DNA from: Nakamurella endophytica
Lineage (GTDB): Bacteria > Actinomycetota > Actinomycetes > Mycobacteriales > Nakamurellaceae
NCBI RefSeq assembly: GCF_014646215.1
Contig: NZ_BMNA01000011.1
Coordinates: 43,492-107,491, forward strand
Length of the DNA stretch: 64,000 nt
Direction: 5' to 3'
Positions 56,185 through 63,506 of this stretch are shown piece after piece. The notes below the pieces were generated by a model that was given only the letters and a program-made list of their open reading frames with translations, was not told where the DNA came from and made no database searches. Within the stretch, counting starts at the first letter, position 1; every line of letters begins with the position of its first letter. Both the position numbers and the translations under genes were made by a program.

Positions 56185-56885
56185 CCGCGGTGCTGGTCGT
56201 GGACGACGACGTGAGCCTGGCCCGGGCGTTGGGTATCAACCTGCGCGCGCACGGCTACGACGTCACCACGGTGCACACCGGCCGGCACGCGCTCGACGCC
56301 GTGGCCCGACGGCACCCCGACGTGGTGCTGCTGGACCTCGGTCTGCCCGACATGGACGGAGTCGACGTGCTCGCCGGCATCCGCGGCTGGTCCGCGACGC
56401 CCGTGGTGGTGCTGTCGGCCCGGGCCGACTCGGCCGAGAAGGTCGAGGCGCTGGACGCCGGCGCCGACGACTACGTGACCAAGCCCTTCGGCATGGACGA
56501 GCTCCTGGCACGGATCCGGGCCGCCGCCCGCCGGGGCGCCGCCGTGCCGGTCGCCGACGACTCGCCCGACGTGGTGGTCACCGCGGACTGGACGGTCGAG
56601 CGGTCGGCGCACCGGGTGACCCGGGAGGGCCGGCCGGTGCGGCTGACACCGACCGAGTGGTCGCTGCTGGACGTGCTGCTGCGGCACGCCGGCAAGCTGG
56701 TGCCGGGGCGGACGCTGCTGGGCGAGGTGTGGGGTCCCGGATACCAGGACCAGAGCGGGTACCTGCGGGTGTACGTCGCCCAGCTGCGCCGCAAGCTCGA
56801 GCCGGACCCGGCGCGTCCGCGGTACCTGTTCACCGAGCCGGGCGTGGGCTACCGGCTCGAGGTGCCGGCGGCGCCCGGCCGCTGA
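56181..56885 (+). CDS. kdpE: KdpE-like response regulator
   Basis: A 234-residue OmpR/PhoB-type regulator. The receiver domain (1-118) has VVDDDVSLARAL, phospho-acceptor Asp52 in VVLLDLGLPDMDG, VLSARAD and the DDYVTKPFG Lys. The winged-helix DNA-binding domain (about 135-230) has LTPTEWSLLDVLLRHAGKLV and YLRVYVAQLRRKLEPDPARPR. The GTG start overlaps the kdpD stop in GTGA. In the classical system the pair turns on the KdpFABC potassium pump in low potassium; the target here must lie elsewhere or be different. Confidence 0.95.
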   Translation: MTAVLVVDDDVSLARALGINLRAHGYDVTTVHTGRHALDAVARRHPDVVLLDLGLPDMDGVDVLAGIRGWSATPVVVLSARADSAEKVEALDAGADDYVTKPFGMDELLARIRAAARRGAAVPVADDSPDVVVTADWTVERSAHRVTREGRPVRLTPTEWSLLDVLLRHAGKLVPGRTLLGEVWGPGYQDQSGYLRVYVAQLRRKLEPDPARPRYLFTEPGVGYRLEVPAAPGR

Positions 56886-56909
56886 TCCGGCGACCGCCCG
56901 TGCCGGATC
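56884..56909 (+). terminator. Hairpin after kdpDE
   Basis: GATCCGGC and GCCGGATC form an 8-bp stem around a 10-base loop overlapping the kdpE stop codon. Weak and without T-run. Confidence 0.35.
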
Positions 56910-57034
56910 GGCCGGCTCGGGCGGGGACGCCGGCGCCGGCCTGCCCCGGTGCGCGAACCCTCCGTACCCGCGGTCACCGGGCGTGCGACGCCGGCACGCT
57001 GGCGCGGGCGGTCGGTCGTCGGCACAGTCGGCGC

Positions 57035-57406
57035 ATGACCGTTGCACTGAGGCTGGAGCTGTTCCCTGCGGACCTGGACGCTTTCGCCGACTTCTGGTGC
57101 GGCGTGCTCGCCTTCGGGTTGGAGCGGGACGAGCGACAGGCGACCGTGCCGTACCTCGCGGTGCGTCGGAGCGCCGTCCGGATCGGCGCTGCGGCCCGGC
57201 CCGGGGCCGGTGTGCCGCCGGTGGCCCGGCGGCCACCGGCCGGCGTCGAGATCGTGCTGGAGGTCGAGGACCTGGACCGCGAGCGGGAGCGGGTCGCCGC
57301 CGCTGGATGGCCCGTCGAGGAGGACGTCCGGATGCGTCCGTGGGGCCTGCGCGACTTCCGGCTGCTGGACCCCGACGGTCACTACGTGCGCATCACCACC
57401 GGCTGA
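57035..57406 (+). CDS. VOC-fold (glyoxalase-like) small protein
   Basis: A 123-residue protein with one VOC domain: RLELFPADLDAFADFWCGVLAF at the start, VEIVLEVEDLDRERERVAAAGW in the middle and the typical end GLRDFRLLDPDGHYVRITT. The N-terminal metal position is Glu9 (LELF) rather than His, and the terminal ligand position is Tyr/Arg, so metal binding is doubtful; many such proteins act as resistance or binding proteins. The ATG at 57035 has no strong ribosome site. It stands alone behind kdpDE. Confidence 0.78.
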   Translation: MTVALRLELFPADLDAFADFWCGVLAFGLERDERQATVPYLAVRRSAVRIGAAARPGAGVPPVARRPPAGVEIVLEVEDLDRERERVAAAGWPVEEDVRMRPWGLRDFRLLDPDGHYVRITTG

Positions 57407-57431
57407 GGGTCGCCGGACGCACCCATCCCCC

Positions 57432-57857
57432 TCAGTCCCCGGTCACCTCGGTCCGCCCGGCGGCCCGCAGCGCGGCGCGGATCCGCGACGCGGCATCGGC
57501 CAGCCGCCCGGCGTCCGGCTCCGGGTGGGCGCTGGCGAAGTCGAACTGCCGCATCGACCAGGCGGGGAACACGTGCACGTGCAGGTGCGGCACCTCGAAA
57601 CCGGCGACGACCAGGCCGGCACGGGGCGCGTCGAAAGCCGTCCGCACCGCTACGCCCACCGCGGCGGCGGCGCGGAACACCGCCGCCTGCAGCGCCGGCG
57701 GCGCGTCCGTCCACAGGTCGATCTCCTGCCGCGGGACGACCAGGGTGTGCCCGGGTGTCAGCGGCGCGATGGACAGGAACGCCACCACGTCGTCGTCGGC
57801 CCAGACCAGGTGGCCGGGCAGCTCCCCGGCGATGATGCGCGAGAACACGGTTGCCAT
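57432..57857 (-). CDS. HIT-family hydrolase
   Basis: A 141-residue histidine-triad protein. It starts TVFSRIIAGELPGHLVWADD and LTPGHTLVVPRQE, and has the triad H91-x-H93-x-H95 in PHLHVHVFP. HIT proteins hydrolyse nucleotide phosphoramidates or dinucleoside polyphosphates such as AMP-lysine. The ATG at 57857 is the start conserved in the family; the frame continues upstream without similarity. It is convergent with the VOC gene. Confidence 0.92.
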   Translation of the reverse strand: MATVFSRIIAGELPGHLVWADDDVVAFLSIAPLTPGHTLVVPRQEIDLWTDAPPALQAAVFRAAAAVGVAVRTAFDAPRAGLVVAGFEVPHLHVHVFPAWSMRQFDFASAHPEPDAGRLADAASRIRAALRAAGRTEVTGD

Positions 57858-58291
57858 CGCACGAGTGTGGGCCACGTCGCCGGGCACCCGCCGCGCGGCG
57901 ACCCCACCGGCACGGCGTGGACCGGGCCCGGAGCCGCAAGGGCCGCCAGCCCTGCAGCGCTGACGGCCGACCAGGTCCGGCCGCCGGGGCGGGCGGACCC
58001 GCGGGGCACTCTTGGTCTTCGGCGGGTCCGCAGCCGGGTGAACGGATCTTCGCAACGGCCGCGTCACGGTCCGATCACAGGATGCTGACACGCGGACGGA
58101 GGACTCACACACGTGTTTGACAACCACTCCATGGGTGATTCCATGGTGAGTGAGCGTCCAGCAGGGTGGCGCTCCTTGCTGGCTGCAGGGGTCGGCGGTC
58201 GCCGTGGGACGGGACGGCGCCTCGAGGGCTCCCGTGGCCGGCGTGCAGCGGTCCGTCGCGCGCGGGCCGTCACCAGACACAAGGAGTCCCC
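57858..58291. other. Noncoding region between the HIT and DUF4383 genes
   Basis: 434 bases between divergent genes. TTGACA at 58117-58122 is the best -35 candidate for the DUF4383 gene but no good -10 box follows. The sequence around it has an imperfect inverted repeat (CACTCCATGG ... CCATGGTGAGTG, 58125-58151). A GTG frame with GGAGG at 58113 exists but runs into the DUF4383 gene out of frame and is probably not a gene. Confidence 0.45.
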
Positions 58292-58765
58292 ATGTCCACT
58301 GCCTCCGGCCGCGCCGCGGCCACCGATCGAGGATCCCTGGCGCGCAGGTTGGCCACTGTCGTCAGCGTGGTGTTCCTGCTGGTGGGCATCCTCGGGTTCG
58401 TGCCCGGGATCACCACGAACTACGGCGACATGACGTTCGCCGGCCACGACTCCATGGCCAAGCTGCTCGGTGTGTTCCAGGTGTCGATCCTGCACAACAT
58501 CGTCCACCTGTTGTTCGGCATCGTGGGCCTGGCGCTCGCCCGGACCGCCGCCGGCGCCCGCAACTACCTGGTGGGCGGCGGGGTGATCTACCTGGTGCTG
58601 TGGATCTACGGCCTGGTCATCGACAAGAACAGCGGTGCCAACTTCGTCCCGGTGAACAACGCCGACAACTGGCTGCACCTGGTGCTGGGCATCGGCATGA
58701 TCGCGCTCGGCCTGCTCGTCAGCCGCGGTGTCGCGCGCAGCCGGCCGGGACCCGTCCGGGTCTGA
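58292..58765 (+). CDS. DUF4383 membrane protein
   Basis: A 157-residue protein with four membrane segments at about 20-42, 63-83, 92-113 and 128-147. Conserved DUF4383 features are FVPGITTNYGDMTFAGHDS in the first loop, VSILHNIVHLLFGIVGL (His residues inside the membrane) and DNWLHLVLGIGMIALGL. Function unknown; actinobacterial genomes often carry several copies, often with stress genes. The ATG follows AAGGAG by five bases, a clear start. It ends at a strong hairpin. Confidence 0.88.
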   Translation: MSTASGRAAATDRGSLARRLATVVSVVFLLVGILGFVPGITTNYGDMTFAGHDSMAKLLGVFQVSILHNIVHLLFGIVGLALARTAAGARNYLVGGGVIYLVLWIYGLVIDKNSGANFVPVNNADNWLHLVLGIGMIALGLLVSRGVARSRPGPVRV

Positions 58766-58842
58766 CCGGCGCGGCTGCGTCCCGCCGCCGCGCCCGCGCA
58801 CCGCACGTTCCGGTGACGTCCTCCCGTCCGGACGACCGCTGC

Positions 58843-58878
58843 ACGAAGGGCCCCTGCCGATCGGCAGGGGCCCTTCGT
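58843..58878. terminator. Perfect 36-nt palindrome, bidirectional terminator
   Basis: Each arm is 18 bases (ACGAAGGGCCCCTGCCGA and its complement) with no loop spacer, between the convergent DUF4383 and oxygenase genes. Confidence 0.8.
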
Positions 58879-58901
58879 CGTGTCCGCTGGTGCCGGGCCG
58901 G

Positions 58902-59675
58902 TCAGGCCTCGCTCATCGCCGCCTGCTCGACCCGTCCGCGCGCCGCGAGCGCGGCCGCCCGCGCGGCGATCCGGCGGGACTGCTCGGCCTGGCCGGCGTC
59001 GAGGATGTCCTGCGCCACCTCGACGTTCTCGGCGTAGGGGTTGGCGTGGTACTTCTCCAGGTAGGCGTCCAGCTCGGGGCCCGACTCCCACGACGTGATC
59101 AGGCAGTACCGCGGGTCGTCACCGACGTGCGTGGCCGCGTGCCAGAGCCGCTGGGTGTCGATCACCAGCTGCGCCCCCGCGGGGAGCGCGATCCGCGTCT
59201 CCCCGCTGGGGTCGGTGCGGTTCTCCCGCAGCACGAAGAAGCTGTCCTTGTCGTCGGACAGGTTGAAGAACCCGCGCACCACCCAGCCGGTCCCGTCCGG
59301 GTTCAGCCGGTTGTTGTCGTCCTGGTGCAGGTTGTAGAGGCAGTCGGCGTAGGTGTTCGGCTGCAGCTCGATGATGCGGCAGCGGCCCACGTTGGCGCCC
59401 GGCTCCTGCGCACGGCCGGTCAGCCGCGGTGCCTTGGCGGTCTGGGCCGGGATCCACACACCGTCCTTGTCCGTGCGGGGCGGCGTGTGGTTCCAGAAGC
59501 CGTTGCACTCGATCTCGCCGAAGGCGCTGGCCAGCGGCGCGAACCGGGTGTCGCCCGAGGACTTCCAGTCCACGTACTCGACGTCCAGCCACTCCTTGGG
59601 GTCGAGCTCCTGCTGGTAGCTGTCGAGGACGACGTAGCCCGTCTCCTCCAGAGCCGCCGACTTGATGTAACCCAT
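58902..59675 (-). CDS. Putative Fe(II)/2-oxoglutarate-dependent oxygenase
   Basis: A 257-residue protein of mixed composition (GYIKSAALEETGYVVLDSYQ at the start) with the pieces of a cupin-type dioxygenase: H117-x-D119 in NLHQDDNNR, a distal His (179 or 183, in LWHAATHVGDD) after VIDTQ, and Arg189 in RYCLITSWESG that could bind the oxoglutarate carboxylate. VVRGFFNLSDDKDSFFVLRE fits the intervening strands. The last ~50 residues are Ala/Arg/Glu-rich helix. I do not recognise a characterised subfamily; it is not EctD. A strong palindrome lies downstream; upstream it faces the GmrSD gene across a short inverted-repeat-bearing region. The oxygenase call is inferred from motif spacing. Confidence 0.6.
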   Translation of the reverse strand: MGYIKSAALEETGYVVLDSYQQELDPKEWLDVEYVDWKSSGDTRFAPLASAFGEIECNGFWNHTPPRTDKDGVWIPAQTAKAPRLTGRAQEPGANVGRCRIIELQPNTYADCLYNLHQDDNNRLNPDGTGWVVRGFFNLSDDKDSFFVLRENRTDPSGETRIALPAGAQLVIDTQRLWHAATHVGDDPRYCLITSWESGPELDAYLEKYHANPYAENVEVAQDILDAGQAEQSRRIAARAAALAARGRVEQAAMSEA

Positions 59676-59747
59676 GGTGTGACGTCATCCCTTCGTGTCC
59701 GGCGCAAGGCACCTCGATCTCGACCGACTTAGGTCAGCCTACGTCCC

Positions 59748-59779
59748 CGGGTGTCGCCCGCCGACGGTTGCGACACCCG
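59748..59779. promoter_or_regulatory. Inverted repeat between the divergent oxygenase and GmrSD genes
   Basis: CGGGTGTCGC (59748-59757) and GCGACACCCG (59770-59779) are perfect 10-bp arms with 12 bases between. An outer pair CTTAGG/CCTAAG and a direct repeat AGGTCAG (59731, 59784) flank it. It sits in the only 121 bp shared by both 5' ends, so it may be an operator or a leader hairpin. Confidence 0.5.
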
Positions 59780-59796
59780 CCTAAGGTCAGTGGCCG

Positions 59797-61911
59797 ATGA
59801 GCACCGACGTCACCGGCACCACGGATCCCACCGCCACCAACGTCTCGGCGCAGGCGGTCAACACCGTCGGCTGGCTGTCCGCGCCCGGGACGGCGATCGT
59901 CGTGCCGGTCTACCAGCGCCAGTACCGGTGGGACATCGGCCGGTGCGAGCAGCTGCTCAGCGACGTCCGCGCGGTCGCCGACTTCGCCGACCGGCACACC
60001 CACTTCATCGGCTCGATCCTGTCGCAGGCGGGCGGCCGGACCGGGGACGGGACCGGCGAGCTGGTGCTGATCGACGGGCAGCAGCGCATCACCACGCTGA
60101 TGCTGCTGGCCGCCGCCGTGCAGCACACCCTGCTGGCCGACCCGTCGCCCGCGGCGCGCGCCACCGTGGCGGAGATCGCCGACCTGCTCGTGCGGCCGGA
60201 CCAGGGCGGCGGCGAGGCGCCGCGCACCACGCTGCGCCCGCACCGGGCCTGGGCGCAGGTGTTCGAGAGCGTGGTGCTGGGCCGGGCACCGTCGGGCGAG
60301 CCGGCCCGCGACTCGCGGTTCGACGACAACTATGCGTTCTTCCGCAGCCAGGTGGGAGCGGACGAGGCACCCCGGATCTGGCGCGGGCTGTCCAAGCTCG
60401 AGCACGTCGCGATCAGCGTCGGGCCCGACGCCAACGCGCAGCAGATCTTCGAGTCGCTCAACTCCACCGGCGAACCGCTGCGCGACCACGAGCTGATCCA
60501 CAACTACGTCCTGATGGGCCTCTCGCACGCGGAGCAGGTCGAGGTCGAGGACCGCTTCTGGGCGCCGATCGAACAGGCGACCGGCGAGGCGATCGGCCGG
60601 TTCTGGCGGCACTACCTCGTGATGACGACGGGCCGCGAGGCCGTGCTGGCCGGTGGCGGCAGCGGCGAGCGCGGCGTCTACGACGTCTTCCGGCACCGCT
60701 TCCCGCGCCTGGACCGCGCCACCCTGCTCGAGCACGCCACCGAGTGGCTGGAGTTCGCCCGGGCGTACCAGGTGCTGCTGGAGCCGGACCGGGAGGCCGA
60801 TCCGCGGATCGCCCGGGAGCTGCACCACGTCAACGTCTTCGGCCACGGCATGTACCCCTTGGTGCTGCGCGCCTACCACGACCACACCAGCGGGCGGGTG
60901 GACGCCCAGCGGCTGCTGCGGACGCTGGAGGACGTGCAGGCCCTGCTGCTGCGTCGGACCGTCGTGGAGATCGGCACGGACCGCCTCGTCGCCCGGCTGT
61001 GCCGGGCGTCGGAGCAGGGCCCGGAGGCGCTGGCCCGCGCCATGGCCCGGATCACGCCGTCGGACGAGCGGGTGCGGATCTCGCTCAAGTACCGGCCGCT
61101 GCCCCACCCCCGCTACGTGCTGGGCCGGCTCGCCGATGCGGACGTTCCGGACGGCGGCGCAGGGGCGCCCGCGGCCGGGCAGCCGCTCGACGTCGAGCAC
61201 GTCGTCCCGCTCGAGCCCGGCGAGACCTGGACCGGCGACGGCATCCGCAGGTGGGCGCAGTACAGCGAGGACGAGCAGAACGCGCACCGGGCGCTGGCCG
61301 GGACGGTGGGCAACCTGGCGCTGCTGGAGCCTCCGCTGGCCGACCGGGCCGCCGACCTGTCGTACCCGGAGAAGCGCGACACCGTGTACCCGCGCAGCGC
61401 CGTCCCGGCGACGGCCGCGCTCGCCGGCACACCCGCCTGGGGCACCGCGCAGATCGCCGAGCGCACCGCGCGACTGACCGCGCAGCTGCTGCGCACCTGG
61501 GCGCGGCCGGGGCCGGCCGGAGTCCCGATCGACGACGACGGGCTCACTCCCGTCCTGGACGCCCGGCTCCGGCGCGGCTGGCCCCGCGGCTGGCAGCGCG
61601 AGTTCGACTACGTCGAGTACTGCGGGGAGCACTGGGAGGTCCACGACGTCCAGTACCTGTTCAACCGGGTCTTCAAGCGGCTGTGGGCGGACGCCAGGAG
61701 CGACGTCGAGGCGTTCGTCGCCCGGCGCGGCGGACCCATCTTCGACGCGCCGGCCTGGCAGGGGCACTGGGACGAGCTGGCCGGCGGGCGGCACCTGTAC
61801 ATGGGCTGGGACTCGCGCTACATGCTGACCGCGGTCCAGGGCGTGCTCGAACAGGCCGGTCTGGCGACCGAGGTGTACGTCAAGTACTCCTACATCGGCG
61901 ACGCGATGTAG
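59797..61911 (+). CDS. GmrSD-type (DUF262 + DUF1524) type IV restriction endonuclease
   Basis: A 704-residue single-chain enzyme. The N-terminal DUF262/GmrS domain has VPVYQRQYRWD at 36-46, IDGQQRITTLMLL at 92-104 (the DGQQR nucleotide-binding signature) and IFESLNSTGEPL near 223. The C-terminal DUF1524/GmrD domain has the HNH-like LDVEHVVPLEPGETW near 466-479 and VGNLALLEP near 503, the His-Me nuclease pattern. About 165 further residues follow the nuclease domain, with an aromatic-rich end (YVEYCGEHWEV, LYMGWDSRYM). Family members cut phage DNA carrying modified bases, powered by NTP. No methylase or partner genes adjoin it, so it is a stand-alone modification-dependent system. ATG at 59797. 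Confidence 0.88.
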   Translation: MSTDVTGTTDPTATNVSAQAVNTVGWLSAPGTAIVVPVYQRQYRWDIGRCEQLLSDVRAVADFADRHTHFIGSILSQAGGRTGDGTGELVLIDGQQRITTLMLLAAAVQHTLLADPSPAARATVAEIADLLVRPDQGGGEAPRTTLRPHRAWAQVFESVVLGRAPSGEPARDSRFDDNYAFFRSQVGADEAPRIWRGLSKLEHVAISVGPDANAQQIFESLNSTGEPLRDHELIHNYVLMGLSHAEQVEVEDRFWAPIEQATGEAIGRFWRHYLVMTTGREAVLAGGGSGERGVYDVFRHRFPRLDRATLLEHATEWLEFARAYQVLLEPDREADPRIARELHHVNVFGHGMYPLVLRAYHDHTSGRVDAQRLLRTLEDVQALLLRRTVVEIGTDRLVARLCRASEQGPEALARAMARITPSDERVRISLKYRPLPHPRYVLGRLADADVPDGGAGAPAAGQPLDVEHVVPLEPGETWTGDGIRRWAQYSEDEQNAHRALAGTVGNLALLEPPLADRAADLSYPEKRDTVYPRSAVPATAALAGTPAWGTAQIAERTARLTAQLLRTWARPGPAGVPIDDDGLTPVLDARLRRGWPRGWQREFDYVEYCGEHWEVHDVQYLFNRVFKRLWADARSDVEAFVARRGGPIFDAPAWQGHWDELAGGRHLYMGWDSRYMLTAVQGVLEQAGLATEVYVKYSYIGDAM

Positions 61912-61939
61912 CGACCGTCCGCGGCCGCGCCGGGTCGGG

Positions 61940-63298
61940 TCAGCCGACGACGAGCTGGAGGTTCACCGGCCGGTTGCCCGGGAAGGCGGTGGCGCCGGCG
62001 GCGTCGACCATCTTGAAGTCGACGAAGCAGTACACGGGCCGGTGCGGGGTGGTCACCGACACGGACACGTCCACCTCCGCACCCGCGGGCGTGTCGGCGA
62101 TCGGCACGTCCGCCGGGGTGCGGCAGTCGGCGTCCGTGCGAGCCGGGTGCACGCGGTGCAGCCGGCGCCCGGACCACGGCACGGTGCCGACGTTGTGGAT
62201 CCGCCAGACCTTGGTGACGGTGACGCCTTCCGCGACGCGGGTGCAGTCCTCGAGCGTCACGTCCGCGACGAACAGGGACGCGTCCCCGGCGTGCGCCGGC
62301 GGTCTGGGCGGCGGATCCGGCCGGGTGAGCGGGCAGTCCGCCGGGTCCATCGGGACCGACGAGCTCTCCGCGGTCCCGGCCGTGCCGGCGCCGGGTCCAG
62401 TCGCGGAGAGGGAACCGGTGGCAGGGTCGGAACCGGCGACGGAGGCGGGACCGGTCACGGCGCCGGTGGCGGTCACGGGGCCGGTGCCGGTCACGGCTCC
62501 GGTGGCGGTCGTCGCCTGGGTCCGGCTGCCGGTGGCCGCGGCGTCGCGGTCGGCGGCCGGGTGCTGACCGCGCAGCAGCACGGTGACCAACCCGGCCACG
62601 GCCAGCACCGCCACCACCGCGAGCACGGCGACGGCGGTCCGGTGCGGCCGCCGGCGGGTCGGCCGGCCGGCGGTACCGGTCGCCCGCCCGGGGTCGCCCG
62701 GCTCGGCGGCCACGGACCCGGCGGACCCGGCCGACGCCGGCGGCACCGTCGACGCGAACGGCGCCGCCGTGGCCGGTGACGGTCCCGGCGCTGCCGGCTC
62801 CCCGGGTACGGAAGGACCGGGGACCGGTCCGGGCGCCGGACCGCCACCGTCCCGGCGTGCCATCCGCTCGCCGTCCTGCTCCATGGGCGCCGACACCTCC
62901 TGGACAGGGACGCCTCCGGTCGGCGACGACGCCGGGGGTGCGGGATCGGGCCTGGCATCGGGGTGGTGGTCCCGGAGGGCGGCCAGGTCGTCCCGGGCGC
63001 GGCACCAGCGGGTGCGGACCGGGGCCGGGTCGGCGCCGCAGGCACGGACGAACTCGGCCGCGGTCTCCCAGCTCGGGAAGCGGTGCCCCTGGACGGCCTC
63101 GTGGAGCGTGGTGTGCGAGATGGCCCCGGACCGTCCGGCCATGGCCCGGAACGACGGCTGGCCGGCATCCCGGCGGACGGTGCGCAGCAGCTCGGCGAAG
63201 TCCTGGACGACGGCCGCCCGGTCGGCCCGTGCCGGCTGCCCGTCCCCCCGCGGCACCGGTGCGTCCCCGCCGACCGATCCGGTCACGTCCTCGCCCAC
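61940..63298 (-). CDS. HTH - transmembrane - NBR1-Ig-like domain protein
   Basis: A 452-residue protein in four parts. There is an N-terminal helix-turn-helix of XRE type (about 30-105, FRAMAGRSGAISHTTLHEAV then GHRFPSWETAAEFVRACG) and a long Pro/Ala/Gly linker. One membrane segment lies at about 220-241 (TAVAVLAVVAVLAVAGLVTV), followed by an external Ala/Thr/Gly-rich stretch. The C-terminal beta domain (about 335-452) matches the Ig-like domain of NBR1: FVADVTLEDCTRVAEG, TKVWRIHNVGTVPW, ending FPGNRPVNLQLVV. The combination puts a DNA-binding domain inside and a ligand-type domain outside the membrane. GTG at 63298 behind GGAG. No signal peptide. Confidence 0.82.
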   Translation of the reverse strand: MGEDVTGSVGGDAPVPRGDGQPARADRAAVVQDFAELLRTVRRDAGQPSFRAMAGRSGAISHTTLHEAVQGHRFPSWETAAEFVRACGADPAPVRTRWCRARDDLAALRDHHPDARPDPAPPASSPTGGVPVQEVSAPMEQDGERMARRDGGGPAPGPVPGPSVPGEPAAPGPSPATAAPFASTVPPASAGSAGSVAAEPGDPGRATGTAGRPTRRRPHRTAVAVLAVVAVLAVAGLVTVLLRGQHPAADRDAAATGSRTQATTATGAVTGTGPVTATGAVTGPASVAGSDPATGSLSATGPGAGTAGTAESSSVPMDPADCPLTRPDPPPRPPAHAGDASLFVADVTLEDCTRVAEGVTVTKVWRIHNVGTVPWSGRRLHRVHPARTDADCRTPADVPIADTPAGAEVDVSVSVTTPHRPVYCFVDFKMVDAAGATAFPGNRPVNLQLVVG

Positions 63299-63418
63299 CC
63301 CTGCTCCGCCCCGGCGACCTCCGCCGCGGCGCCTGTGCACGCCGGGCGGGGACTGCCCGCCGGGAACGCTACCGCCGGGCCGGTGCGCGGGACGCCGACG
63401 CGGTCGGCGCACGGAGCC

Positions 63419-63449
63419 GGAGCCCCCGCCGCGGTGCGGCGGGGGCTCC
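63419..63449 (-). terminator. GC-rich hairpin
   Basis: A 14-bp stem GGAGCCCCCGCCGC and its complement around loop GGT, between the cut-off secreted-protein gene and the HTH-NBR1 gene. It is the second of two adjacent hairpins after the former gene. Confidence 0.55.
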
Positions 63450-63469
63450 GGGAGCCGGCTTCGCGGACG

Positions 63470-63496
63470 GGCGGTCCGGGGCAGCCCCGGACCGCC
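63470..63496 (-). terminator. Terminator hairpin after the NlpC/CHAP-like gene
   Basis: A 12-bp stem GGCGGTCCGGGG with its complement and a three-base loop, 11 bases after the stop codon of the gene at the right end. Confidence 0.65.
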
Positions 63497-63506
63497 TGCC
63501 GGATGC

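Noticed and set aside
53892..57236. 1114-codon minus-strand frame opposite kdpDE
   Set aside because: Ser/Arg/Thr/Pro-rich composition typical of antisense GC frames; kdpD and kdpE on the other strand have clear domains.
58113..58433. GTG frame with GGAGG upstream and start VFDNHSMGDSMV
   Set aside because: It overlaps the DUF4383 gene out of frame and turns into Trp/Ser/Arg shadow sequence; the DUF4383 start has a better site.
58902..59675. Ectoine hydroxylase (EctD) identity for the oxygenase
   Set aside because: The sequence around HQD and the C-terminus does not match EctD as I know it, and no ectABC genes are near.
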